Shown: one piece after another, positions 26,668 through 34,796 of the stretch
Position numbering within the stretch: position 1 is the stretch's first letter
Layout: every line of letters begins with the position of its first letter
Source: Pseudomonadota bacterium
Lineage (GTDB): Bacteria; Pseudomonadota; Alphaproteobacteria; Sphingomonadales; Sphingomonadaceae
Reading direction: 5' to 3'
DNA: 34,953 nucleotides
NCBI GenBank assembly: GCA_963205265.1
Contig: CAUJJI010000142.1
Span: 1 to 34,953 of the forward strand
Made by a program: the position numbers and the translations under genes
Notes under the pieces: model-generated
Database searches by the model: none
The model's input: the letters and a program-made list of their open reading frames with translations, nothing else
Told to the model about the DNA's origin: nothing

Positions 26668-27412
26668 TGCTGCGGTCCCGAAAGGCGCCCGCAGCGTCCG
26701 GAGCATCTTCGCCGGAGAGCAGCTGCGTGCTGACCTCCGCCTCGATCGCCAGTGCTTGCTGCAGCGGCAGGTTCTCGCCTTCGTGCACGGCTTGCCGTGC
26801 CGCGCGCAAGGCCGGCAGTGAGCGCTTGGCCAGCACGGCAGCGCGTTCCAATGCCACCGCCAGCGCGCCGCCGGGTTCGTCTGCCAGCCAGTTGACCAGG
26901 CCCATGCGTTCCGCCCGCACGGCGTCGACAGGTTCGCCCATGCACAGCAGTTCGAGCGCGCGTGCGGCACCGAGCAGCCGGGGAGCGAGCTGCGTCCCGC
27001 CATAGGAAGGGATCACGCCAAGCCCGATTTCGGGCAGGCCAAGCTTAGCCCCTGCGGCGGCCGCGCGGAACGTGCAGGCCATCGCCAGTTCCAGTCCGCC
27101 GCCGAGTGCCCAGCCCTCGACCGCGGCGATGGAAAGGGCTGGAAATGTCGCCAGCCGTACGACCAGTCCGTGCATCCGTGCAATCCGCGCCTCGCGGTCG
27201 GCCAGTTCCTCCTTGAGATCGGCGCCGACTGAAAAGCAGGTGTCGGATCCGGTGATGATGATGACCCGGACTTCCGGCTGCCCGGCAATGCCGTCGAGCG
27301 CCGCGTCCAGTTCATCGAGCAGTTCTCCGCTCAGCGCGTTGAGAGCTTTCGGCCTCGCGAGCCTGACGATGGCTACCCGGCCTTCCAGCATTGTTTCAGT
27401 TTCGACCAGCAT
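26654..27412 (-). CDS. Enoyl-CoA hydratase (crotonase)
   Basis: A 252-residue crotonase with both catalytic glutamates in place: Glu109 in WALGGGLELAMAC and Glu128 in LGLPEIGLGVIPSYGGTQ, equivalent to Glu144 and Glu164 of the classical hydratase. Oxyanion residues are in FSVGADL and the GGG loop. It should hydrate a trans-2-enoyl-CoA. It lies 30 bases after the MFS gene at 27443 on the same strand and is likely co-transcribed. Together with the PaaG-like gene it points to a CoA-thioester stage, but no acyl-CoA ligase, thiolase or acyl-CoA dehydrogenase is visible in the window. Confidence 0.9.
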   Translation of the reverse strand: MLVETETMLEGRVAIVRLARPKALNALSGELLDELDAALDGIAGQPEVRVIIITGSDTCFSVGADLKEELADREARIARMHGLVVRLATFPALSIAAVEGWALGGGLELAMACTFRAAAAGAKLGLPEIGLGVIPSYGGTQLAPRLLGAARALELLCMGEPVDAVRAERMGLVNWLADEPGGALAVALERAAVLAKRSLPALRAARQAVHEGENLPLQQALAIEAEVSTQLLSGEDAPDAAGAFRDRSTTSR

Positions 27413-27442
27413 GGGCCGGGGCCTCCTTGGATAGCCGGGAAA

Positions 27443-28645
27443 TCAATGCGCCGGCGCGCGCGCCACTGCCGGGCCGCGCGCCATGTTGCCGACCAGCAGC
27501 AGCCCTACCGACGCGACCAGGCTGATCGCGACGATGACGAAGGCAGGTCGATAGTCTGCCATCTGGACATAGGCATATCCGACTGCGGGCGAGGCGAGGA
27601 ACAGGAACGGAAGCTTTATCGCAAAGCTGTAGCCCATCGCCTTGCCGACACCATTGATGCCGAAGATCTGCGCCATCGCGGTGCCGTGAAGCGTCGTGAG
27701 TGGAGTCGTCGCGGCTCCCAGGGCTGCGGAAAAGAACAGGAAGCTCTCGGTCGGGGCGAAGGCCAGTCCTGCCCAGCAGATGCTCTGGGCGCCCCCGGTA
27801 ATCGCCAGCGTGCGCGGTGCGCCGATCTTGTCGGCCAGCATGCCGAACAGGGGAACACCGGCAAGTCCCGCTCCGGAATAGACCGACATCATCAGGGCCG
27901 ATGTCGACACACTCATGCCTGCGGACGCTGCGAAGGGGATCGCGTGGACCGTGTATGCCGTACCGGTGCAGGCAATCAACGAGATGCCAAGCGAAATCAG
28001 CCAGAAATCGGAGCGCTTGAGGATGGCGCCGGCCGGCACTTCCTCTTGCGCCTGCTTGGCCCCATGTCCGGCTGTCGCGCCTCCGGTGCGAAGCCTCACG
28101 ACCAAGACCAGCACGGGCAGCAGCAGGGCTGCCATCAGCAGGTACGTGCCGTCGCGCCCCAGGGCCGGGAGAATGGCGGTGATCGCCCAGGGGCAGAGGA
28201 ACAGGACCACCGGCATGTTGACCAGGGCGAGCACCTTGCCCGATCGATCCGGGAAATATTCGGCTGCAATGGCCACGGGCCCGAGGATCGCGGCCATTGC
28301 CGCGCTGAAGCCGAGCAGCGCCCATAGGATCAGCGCAACTGCGAGATTCGTGGTCAGACCCAGCCCTGCGAAGGCGCAGGCGGCGGTGCCGACGCCGATC
28401 GCGATCGAAACCCTGGGCGTCAGTCGGCGGACAAGGTTGCCCATCACCAGGGCGGACAGGCCCAACGTCGTCGACACTGCGCTCATCCCGAAAGAAATGA
28501 TGTCGCGCCCGGCGCCGAACGCCTGCTCGTTGCTGACGAGCAGGGCACCGAACGAACCGTAGGTGAGGCCGAGGGTGAAGTTGTTCGCCAGCATGCAGAC
28601 GAGGACCATCCACGCGCCGGCCTTGCCTTCAGTGGTGCTCGCCAT
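27443..28645 (-). CDS. MFS transporter, oxalate/formate-monocarboxylate type
   Basis: A 400-residue, 12-helix transporter. The segment ANNFTLGLTYGSFGALLVSNEQAFG and a loop GNLVRRLTPRVSIAIGV, together with GMLADKIGAPRTLAITGG in the second half, fit the OFA/monocarboxylate-type MFS group. It therefore likely moves an organic acid. The start ATG has GGGAGA immediately upstream. A palindrome (28659-28681) lies 13 bases before the start. It probably heads an operon with the enoyl-CoA hydratase. Substrate unknown. Confidence 0.88.
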   Translation of the reverse strand: MASTTEGKAGAWMVLVCMLANNFTLGLTYGSFGALLVSNEQAFGAGRDIISFGMSAVSTTLGLSALVMGNLVRRLTPRVSIAIGVGTAACAFAGLGLTTNLAVALILWALLGFSAAMAAILGPVAIAAEYFPDRSGKVLALVNMPVVLFLCPWAITAILPALGRDGTYLLMAALLLPVLVLVVRLRTGGATAGHGAKQAQEEVPAGAILKRSDFWLISLGISLIACTGTAYTVHAIPFAASAGMSVSTSALMMSVYSGAGLAGVPLFGMLADKIGAPRTLAITGGAQSICWAGLAFAPTESFLFFSAALGAATTPLTTLHGTAMAQIFGINGVGKAMGYSFAIKLPFLFLASPAVGYAYVQMADYRPAFVIVAISLVASVGLLLVGNMARGPAVARAPAH

Positions 28646-28658
28646 GGTCTCTCCCGCA

Positions 28659-28681
28659 AGTCCGATTTATCGGGTCGGACT
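28659..28681. promoter_or_regulatory. Candidate operator upstream of the MFS gene
   Basis: A 7-base inverted repeat, AGTCCGA at 28659-28665 and TCGGACT at 28675-28681, with a 9-base spacer that itself forms a nested CCGAT-TT-ATCGG. It is only 13 bases from the MFS start codon, the position of a repressor site overlapping a promoter or leader. No cognate regulator is adjacent. Confidence 0.4.
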
Positions 28682-28827
28682 ATTCTATGGACAGCGCTCG
28701 GACCAAAGCGGCGATAGCGGCGGTTCGTGTCTCGGGTGGCAAACGGACATGCCCACCGTTGTGGCCGGGCCAAACGTACAAAAAAATTCAACGATGCGCC
28801 GAAAGATCGGGATTTATTCTCGACCCC

Positions 28828-28852
28828 GGTGATGAGATTAAGGGACATCACC
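28828..28852. promoter_or_regulatory. Inverted repeat before the ACMSD-like amidohydrolase
   Basis: GGTGATG at 28828-28834 pairs with CATCACC at 28846-28852 across an 11-base spacer, ending 21 bases before the ATG at 28874 and just before its GGGAGA ribosome-binding site. It could be an operator or an mRNA hairpin close to the translation start. Confidence 0.4.
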
Positions 28853-28873
28853 AGAACAAACGGGAGAATCGCC

Positions 28874-30127
28874 ATGGTCGCGGTCAACGAGATTGTCGCC
28901 AACCCTGCCAACGAGTGGCGCCTCGATGCCCCCAAGGTGGAGGGCTGGGTCCGCGACGTGCGGCCCGGTACCGACAAGCACTTCATCGTCTCGGTCGACA
29001 CGCACCTGTCGCCGCCGGTCAAGCTGTTCCACGAACGCATGGACCGCAAGTTCCACGACCTGTTGCCCCGGATCGAGAAGCGCGAAGACGGCGAGCGCTA
29101 CATCATTATGCCCGGCGCGCGACCCGAGCGGCTGATCGACGTCGATTTCGACGGAGACGACCTCCTGCGATCGAAATCCGGCGCGGACTTGCTGGCCAAG
29201 GACCTCGACAGCGGTGTCATCACCGGACTTCCGCGCATTGCCGATCAGGATCGCGACGGGGTCGACGCCGAAGTCATCTTTCCCAATGGCGCGGCGCTGC
29301 TGATGTGGTCGACCAACAACAACGAGATGGTCGACGCGCAAGCCAGGGTCTGGAACGACTGGGCGATGGAACAGTGCGCGCCCTTCCTGCACCGTTGCAG
29401 TCCGACAGCGGCGATCTGCACGGCCGACATCGACCTCGCCGTCGCGGAGATCGAGCGTGTCGCCAAGCTCGGCTACCGTATCCTCGCCCTGCCCAACAAG
29501 CCGATCTTCGGCGAGCACGACGTCAACGACATCAACTACAACCTGCCGGTGTTCGATCGCATGTGGGCCGCGATCCAGGACCACGACCTTGCCATCACCT
29601 ATCACGTTTCGACCGGTCGGGATCCGCGCGCGGCACGCGGCAACGGCGGCGCCATCATCAATTACGTCTGTCACTCGCTGTCTCCGACCATCGAGCCGAT
29701 CGTCAACATGTGCGCCTCCGGGGTGTTCGAGCGTTTCCCCAAGCTGCGCGCGGCGACGATCGAGGCCGATGCCGGCTGGGTCCCCTGGATGATGCAGAAG
29801 ATGGACGAAGCCTATCTCAAGCACCACTTCTGGGTCCGTCCGAAGATGAAGAACCTGCCCAGCGATTACTACCGCAGTAACTGCTTCGCCTCGTTCGGCG
29901 AAGACAAGGCGGCCATCGCGCTGGTCGAGGAATTCGGCCTCGAGGACAACTTCATGTGGGCGAACGACTATCCCCACCATGAGGGGAGCTGGCCCTATTC
30001 GGCCCAGGCCATCTACCGCACCTTTGGCAGCGGTCTGCGCGAAGAAACTCGCGCCAAGCTGCTCGGCCTCAATGCCGCGCGTGCATTCCGGTTCGAGATT
30101 CCCGAGCGCTACCGCACGCAGGGCTGA
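28874..30127 (+). CDS. Amidohydrolase family 2 (ACMSD-like) metal-dependent hydrolase
   Basis: A 417-residue TIM-barrel protein of the amidohydrolase-related group that includes aminocarboxymuconate-semialdehyde decarboxylase and gamma-resorcylate decarboxylase. Visible segments are VSVDTHLSPP at the first strand, ALPNKPIFGEHDVND, ITYHVSTG with the strand-5 histidine, ATIEADAGWVPWMMQKMDEAY, and MWANDYPHHEGSWPYS with the strand-8 aspartate. The first strand has DTH rather than HxH, which is usual in this subgroup. The ATG at 28874 is selected by GGGAGA about seven bases upstream; the frame is open further upstream without support. It may decarboxylate or hydrolyse a ring-derived acid. It is divergent from the MFS gene and convergent with lysR. 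Confidence 0.9.
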   Translation: MVAVNEIVANPANEWRLDAPKVEGWVRDVRPGTDKHFIVSVDTHLSPPVKLFHERMDRKFHDLLPRIEKREDGERYIIMPGARPERLIDVDFDGDDLLRSKSGADLLAKDLDSGVITGLPRIADQDRDGVDAEVIFPNGAALLMWSTNNNEMVDAQARVWNDWAMEQCAPFLHRCSPTAAICTADIDLAVAEIERVAKLGYRILALPNKPIFGEHDVNDINYNLPVFDRMWAAIQDHDLAITYHVSTGRDPRAARGNGGAIINYVCHSLSPTIEPIVNMCASGVFERFPKLRAATIEADAGWVPWMMQKMDEAYLKHHFWVRPKMKNLPSDYYRSNCFASFGEDKAAIALVEEFGLEDNFMWANDYPHHEGSWPYSAQAIYRTFGSGLREETRAKLLGLNAARAFRFEIPERYRTQG

Positions 30128-30157
30128 CGGTCGACAGGGCAGTGCGCGCGGACTTCG

Positions 30158-31138
30158 TCATTCGGTGAGGGTGCGGGCACTGCTGCGGACCATTTCGCGC
30201 AGCCAAGCCTGGCCGCGTCGCTCGGCAAAAGCGCGCGGCCAGATCTGCGTGAGCGTTCCGCCCTGATCCGAAGGCCAGTCCGCGCGGACGGCGAGGTCGA
30301 GGCGCGTTGCCAGCACCGCGGCGAGGCGCGAGGGTACCTGCGCGAGGCAGTCCGACCCGGCTACCATCAAGGCGGCGGCGAAGAAGTTCGGCACCGTGAC
30401 CTTGGGCGGCAGCGATGGCTGGCCGATGCCGTAAAGCCGCCCTGGCGCGGTCCGGGTCCACTGAATCACGCCATTGCGGGCAGCAAAGCTGTCGTCATCG
30501 TCGAGCGCGGCACCGATGCTGTAGTCGACCGCGACGACAGTCACGGCAGATATGTCCCATTCGGACAATGGCCGCATCGACAGCGGATGGCCGGCACGAT
30601 GGACCCAAACGCTCTTCTCATCGTAGAGCGGCTCGAATGCGAGGCGGTCGGGCACTTCGCGGGCACCGGCGATGACGAGGTCGAGCTGGCCTGCCGCAAG
30701 GCGTTCGGTGGTCCGGCCGTCGAGCGATACCACGGTCAGCGTGACGCCCGGCGCCGCTGCAGCGAGCCTGGCCTGGAGGCGGGGCAGCAGCACCGCCATG
30801 GTGTAGTCGCTGCAGCCGATGCGAAATCCTGTCGTCGCACGTGCCGGATCGAATGCCCTCGTCTCGATGGCATTTTCCAGGGCGAGGAACGCGGCTGGTA
30901 GGCGGTCGGTGATGTCGGCCGCGAGTGCCGTGGGCATCAGGCCGGTTCCGGTGCGCACGAACAGTTCGTCGTCGAAATAGGTTCGAAGCTGCGCCAGCGT
31001 GTGGCTGACGGCCGACTGAGTGACGCCGAGATTTTCCGCTGCCTGGGTTACCGAGCGGACAACGCAAAGCTCCGCCAGAACCTTCAGCTGATTGAGGTTC
31101 ATCCGGCTGAGCGGGCGCTCGGCGGCTTCGGTTCTCAT
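30158..31138 (-). CDS. LysR family transcriptional regulator
   Basis: A 326-residue LTTR. The winged helix-turn-helix (about residues 13-75) reads LNQLKVLAELCVVRSVTQAAENLGVTQSAVSHTLAQLRTYFDDELFVRTG. It is followed by the two-lobed effector-binding domain (IGCSDYTMAVLLPRLQARL, LDLVIAGAREVPDRLAFEPLYDE). The layout resembles the NodD/PcaR-like branch that senses aromatic or organic acid effectors. The start at 31138 has GGAG upstream; ATG at 31102 is an alternative. It is divergent from the TauD gene across 172 bases that contain a strong LTTR box, so it is expected to control tauD and amidohydrolase B and to autoregulate. Confidence 0.92.
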   Translation of the reverse strand: MRTEAAERPLSRMNLNQLKVLAELCVVRSVTQAAENLGVTQSAVSHTLAQLRTYFDDELFVRTGTGLMPTALAADITDRLPAAFLALENAIETRAFDPARATTGFRIGCSDYTMAVLLPRLQARLAAAAPGVTLTVVSLDGRTTERLAAGQLDLVIAGAREVPDRLAFEPLYDEKSVWVHRAGHPLSMRPLSEWDISAVTVVAVDYSIGAALDDDDSFAARNGVIQWTRTAPGRLYGIGQPSLPPKVTVPNFFAAALMVAGSDCLAQVPSRLAAVLATRLDLAVRADWPSDQGGTLTQIWPRAFAERRGQAWLREMVRSSARTLTE

Positions 31139-31157
31139 GATCGCAGCTCCGTTCCGG

Positions 31158-31180
31158 TGATATGAATGCCCTTCATATCA
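31158..31180. promoter_or_regulatory. LysR-type binding box (T-N11-A palindrome)
   Basis: A perfect 9-base inverted repeat, TGATATGAA (31158-31166) and TTCATATCA (31172-31180), with a TGCCC spacer. It lies 20 bases upstream of the lysR start. The half-site CCTTCATAT at 31170-31178 recurs at 31202-31210, exactly 32 bases on (about three helical turns), toward tauD. This recognition plus activation site layout is typical of LTTR promoters. Sequence is seen directly; binding is inferred. Confidence 0.65.
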
Positions 31181-31201
31181 TACCTTAGAAGAATGCATTT
31201 G

Positions 31202-31210
31202 CCTTCATAT
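31202..31210. promoter_or_regulatory. Second LTTR half-site toward tauD
   Basis: CCTTCATAT repeats the right arm of the palindrome 32 bases downstream and lacks a matching left arm. It is a plausible activation half-site next to the tauD promoter. A possible -35-like TTGGAA lies at 31219-31224. Confidence 0.4.
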
Positions 31211-31310
31211 GGCAGAGTTGGAAAGATCAATGCGGCTGCGCCGAGACCAAAGTGGCGGAATGCGCGGCCCGACGCTCGCGAGGGCGAAGGCCAACTGAGA
31301 GGAAGTCCAA

Positions 31311-32258
31311 ATGGTTGATTGCGTCAGGCTTGCGGGCGCGTGCGGCGCCGAAGTGCGTGGACTGGATGCGAGCCGGCCGATCGAGGCGGCGACAGCCGAC
31401 CTCCTGCGGGGCTGGCTGCTCGAGCACGGGCTGATCATCATTCGCGACCAGGACTTGTCCAAGCAGCAGCAGGTCGAATTCAGCCGGCTGTTCGGATCCC
31501 TGGCAATCCACCCGCTCGCGCATCAGGTCGACGATGAGGTGCCCGAGCTGCTCGTGCTCGATTCCCATGGCAAGTCCGGTACGATGGAGCCGGAAAATCC
31601 TGAGGAACTGGCCGGCAAGATCGACTGGCATACCGACCTGGGCTATGTCGTCAAACCGAACTATGCCGGTGTCCTGCACGGGAAGATCCTCCCTCCCGAG
31701 GATGGCCTGACAGGCTTTGTCGACCGCCAGGCGACGTTCGATGCGCTGCCCGAAGGCATCAAGGCGCAAATCGATGGCCTGACGGTTGTCCAGAGCTGGC
31801 GGCATTCGCAGGAATCGATCTCGAAGAATCCGGCGTTCCGCAGCGACGAGGGCGCCAAGGTCATGTCACTCGACCTGTTTCCCGACCTAGGCTTTCCGCT
31901 GGTCGTCTCGCATCCCATGACCGGCCGGAAGATCCTCAATGTCTCGCACATGTGGTCGTCGCGGATCGTCGAGCTCCCGGACGAGGAGGGCGCGGCCCTG
32001 CTCAAGCAATTGCTCGATCATTCGTTGGAAGAGCGCTTCGTCTACTGGCACTCGTACCGACTCGGCGATGTCGTGCTGTGGGACAATTACCGCATGATGC
32101 ATGCTGCCGGCGGCACCCTGGGCAAGTATCGCCGCCAGATGTACCGGACCACGATCGATGGCGACTGCGAACTGGGCGGCCTGCCGATTGACCGCGAGGC
32201 GATCGCGGGCGCGCAGGAGCGGATCGCTGCGCTCCGTGCCGAGATGGTGGGGCGCTGA
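31311..32258 (+). CDS. TauD/TfdA-family Fe(II)/2-oxoglutarate dioxygenase
   Basis: A 315-residue non-haem iron oxygenase. The facial triad is His107 and Asp109 (IDWHTDLGY) and His264 (NYRMMHAAGG). The 2-oxoglutarate-binding arginine is in the following RRQMYRTTIDGD. The family hydroxylates substrates such as taurine, alkyl sulfates, phenoxyacetates or carnitine precursors, often to release a leaving group or begin ether cleavage. A ribosome-binding site GAGAGGA lies about seven bases before the ATG. Only one base separates its stop from the ATG of amidohydrolase B, so the two are co-expressed and probably act on the same compound. Controlled by the divergent LysR. Confidence 0.92.
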   Translation: MVDCVRLAGACGAEVRGLDASRPIEAATADLLRGWLLEHGLIIIRDQDLSKQQQVEFSRLFGSLAIHPLAHQVDDEVPELLVLDSHGKSGTMEPENPEELAGKIDWHTDLGYVVKPNYAGVLHGKILPPEDGLTGFVDRQATFDALPEGIKAQIDGLTVVQSWRHSQESISKNPAFRSDEGAKVMSLDLFPDLGFPLVVSHPMTGRKILNVSHMWSSRIVELPDEEGAALLKQLLDHSLEERFVYWHSYRLGDVVLWDNYRMMHAAGGTLGKYRRQMYRTTIDGDCELGGLPIDREAIAGAQERIAALRAEMVGR

Positions 32259-32259
32259 C

Positions 32260-34005
32260 ATGGCAACCTACGACCTCGTCATACGCGACGGGCTCGTCGT
32301 CGATGGGGCGGGCGGCGAACCGCACGTGGCCGACGTCGCTGTCCGCGACGGCAGGATCGTCGCGGTCGGCACGGTTTCCGGCAAGGGCACCGAGGAAGTG
32401 GACGCGGCCGGCCTTTTGGTGACGCCCGGCTTCGTCGACATCCACACCCATTACGATGGCCAGGTCACCTGGGAGAACCGGCTCGTTCCCTCCTCGCTCC
32501 ACGGGGTGACGACCGTCGTCATGGGAAACTGCGGCGTCGGCTTCGCGCCGTGCCGGGCCGACGACCGGGGAGCCCTCGTTGCGCTCATGGAAGGTGTCGA
32601 GGACATCCCGGAAGTCGTGATGAACGCGGGGCTTCCCTGGAACTGGGAGACGTTTCCCGAATATCTCGACAGGGTGAGCGCGCGTAGCTTCGACGCCGAT
32701 GTCGCAGCCTTCCTGCCGCACAGCAGCCTGCGGGTCTATGTCATGGGACATCGCGGAATCGATCGCGACCCCGCCACGGCCGAGGACCTCGAGGCGATGA
32801 AGCGCCTCACCACCGAGGCGATGCAGGCCGGCGCGCTGGGCTTCGCGACTTCGCGCAGCGTGTTCCACCGCAGCACCACGGGCAAGCCGATCCCCACCAA
32901 GGACAGCGCCGAATCCGAACTGCGCGCCATTGGCGAGGGCATGCGCGCGGCGGGGCATGGCATGCTCGAGGCACTGATCGATTACGACGACGTCGATGCC
33001 GAGTTCGGCCTGCTCCGCCGCGTTTGCGAGGACAATGGCCTGCCGCTGACCTTCACGGTCACGCAGCTGCTCGACAAGCCGGTTGAATGGCAGCGAGCGC
33101 TCGAGCTGATCGACGAGGCCTGCGCCGATGGCATCGCGATCAAGGGGCAGGTGATCGGCAGGCCGACCGGGCTTCTGCTCGGCCTCGACTGCTCGTTCAA
33201 CCCGTTTTCCCTCAACCCAGGCTACCAGGCGATCGCGCACCTTCCCTTGGTCGAGCGCGTCGAGGCGATGCGCCGGCCCGACGTGCGCTCCCGCATCCTT
33301 GGCGAAGTCCCGGCCGGGGCAAAGCTGAAGCTGCTCGAGTATCTTCATGCCTTCGAGCGGATGTTCGTGCTCGGCGATCCGCCCGACTATGTGCAGCCGC
33401 TAGAGCGCAGCATCGCCGGCATGGCGCGCGAGGCCGGCACGGGGCCGCTGGAAGTCGCCTATGACCTGCTCACCGCGAACGCCGGAAAGACGATTCTGTT
33501 CGTCGCCGTGGGCAACTACGCCGATGGCAACCTCGACGCCGTGGGCGCCATGCTCAAGGGCGAGAACACTGTCCTGGGTCTTGGCGACGGCGGCGCGCAC
33601 TATGGCGTCATCAGCGACGCGGGATACCCGACATTCATGCTCACCTACTGGGCGCGGGACAAGGACGGCGAAAGAATTGCGCTGCCTAGCCTCATCCGGG
33701 GCCTGACCAGTGTTCCTGCGCAGTTCGTCGGACTGAACGACCGTGGTCTGCTCAGCCCGGGCTACAAGGCGGACATCAACCTGATCGACTTTGAAAAGCT
33801 GCACCTGCATGCGCCGCAGCCGGTCTTCGATCTGCCCTCGGGCGGTCGCCGCCTGATCCAGCCGGCGGACGGCTATGTTGCGACCTTTGTCAGCGGAGTG
33901 AAGACCTACCAGCACGGCCAGTTCAGCGGCGCCTTGCCCGGCCGGCTGGTGCGCGGGCCGCAACAGGTCGATGAGACCGCGGTTGCCCGGCTTGTCGAGG
34001 CCTGA
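32260..34005 (+). CDS. D-aminoacylase-like amidohydrolase, paralogue B
   Basis: A 581-residue homologue of the protein encoded at 21715-23472; the N-terminal strands, HTHYDGQ (HxH), [10 protein letters not shown] and [11 protein letters not shown] are shared, and large stretches line up without gaps. Where classical D-aminoacylases have two central zinc histidines, this protein has FTVTQ and IKGQV. Paralogue A also lacks them but with different residues (Glu and Gln). The ATG at 32260 follows the tauD stop after one base; the open frame upstream of it only overlaps tauD. It most likely processes the product of the TauD enzyme. A deacylase, lactonase or hydantoinase-like reaction is possible, and the family name is not proof of function. 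Confidence 0.9.
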   Translation: MATYDLVIRDGLVVDGAGGEPHVADVAVRDGRIVAVGTVSGKGTEEVDAAGLLVTPGFVDIHTHYDGQVTWENRLVPSSLHGVTTVVMGNCGVGFAPCRADDRGALVALMEGVEDIPEVVMNAGLPWNWETFPEYLDRVSARSFDADVAAFLPHSSLRVYVMGHRGIDRDPATAEDLEAMKRLTTEAMQAGALGFATSRSVFHRSTTGKPIPTKDSAESELRAIGEGMRAAGHGMLEALIDYDDVDAEFGLLRRVCEDNGLPLTFTVTQLLDKPVEWQRALELIDEACADGIAIKGQVIGRPTGLLLGLDCSFNPFSLNPGYQAIAHLPLVERVEAMRRPDVRSRILGEVPAGAKLKLLEYLHAFERMFVLGDPPDYVQPLERSIAGMAREAGTGPLEVAYDLLTANAGKTILFVAVGNYADGNLDAVGAMLKGENTVLGLGDGGAHYGVISDAGYPTFMLTYWARDKDGERIALPSLIRGLTSVPAQFVGLNDRGLLSPGYKADINLIDFEKLHLHAPQPVFDLPSGGRRLIQPADGYVATFVSGVKTYQHGQFSGALPGRLVRGPQQVDETAVARLVEA

Positions 34006-34008
34006 CGG

Positions 34009-34782
34009 TCACTCGAAACGAAGGAGTTTCTCGGGCGTGTGGGAAAAGTCCCTGGCCATTCCGGTGGCGCCGATCGCATCGCCGATGCGTTCGGGAGCAT
34101 AGCCGAAGCAGGATCCCGTGACTGCCTGCTGAAACGCCTCTGGCAGCGGCCCCTCGGGCAGTAGCAGCCGGCGAGCGCCGACCATGAAGAAGCCCTTGTT
34201 GAGGACGAGGCATTCCTCGACCGAGAGATCGGGCAGGCCGGACGCGGTCGTCAGCCAGCGGGTGAAGCCGGCGGCCAGCGATTGCCCCGCCAGGTGGGAT
34301 GGAGAGACGACGATGTCGTCCTTGACCTGCCAGTCCTGCACAATGGTACCGTTGCGTCGAAGCGTTCCATGCATGGCGCCGGAAGGGGCGTCGGGGATCG
34401 CGATCTCGTAAAGCCACTCCACTGCCCCCCGGCCGGCATGCCGCATGGCCAGCCAGGCGAGATCGAGCATGTGCGTGCAGTTCCGGCGCGCGCGGCCATC
34501 GGCGAAGAACTCCGGTGTCGTCGTGGTCAGAGGCAGACCGACGATCGACTGCAGCGGCTCGCTCGCCCCGGGGCAAAGTTGCAGCGTATAGCGCCGGAAA
34601 TCGGCCTCTACCGCAGTGACGGTGTGGCCATCGTGCGTCAGGGTGCAGATCATGGCATGGCGCAGGTCCTCGAGCGCCGCCTCCACCACGCCAGTGCCGC
34701 CGCGCAGGCGGATGGCTCGGCGGGTAACGCCGCTGCCCCAGTCCCCCGCCGGGACCATATGTTCAAGCCCTGCTTTCGCCAT
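34009..34782 (-). CDS. DUF2889 domain protein
   Basis: A 257-residue protein of the uncharacterised DUF2889 family. Family-like segments are [32 protein letters not shown] at the N-terminus and [18 protein letters not shown], in which Cys and His could form a site. No signal or membrane segment is evident. The ATG at 34782 ([10 protein letters not shown]) is preferred to a TTG at 34800. It begins 14 bases after the ETF alpha stop and is probably co-transcribed with it. It is convergent with amidohydrolase B, three bases between stops. The function is unknown; nearness to ETF and the catabolic genes suggests a degradative role. Confidence 0.8.
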   Translation of the reverse strand: MAKAGLEHMVPAGDWGSGVTRRAIRLRGGTGVVEAALEDLRHAMICTLTHDGHTVTAVEADFRRYTLQLCPGASEPLQSIVGLPLTTTTPEFFADGRARRNCTHMLDLAWLAMRHAGRGAVEWLYEIAIPDAPSGAMHGTLRRNGTIVQDWQVKDDIVVSPSHLAGQSLAAGFTRWLTTASGLPDLSVEECLVLNKGFFMVGARRLLLPEGPLPEAFQQAVTGSCFGYAPERIGDAIGATGMARDFSHTPEKLLRFE

Positions 34783-34796
34783 TGGAATGCGCCAGC

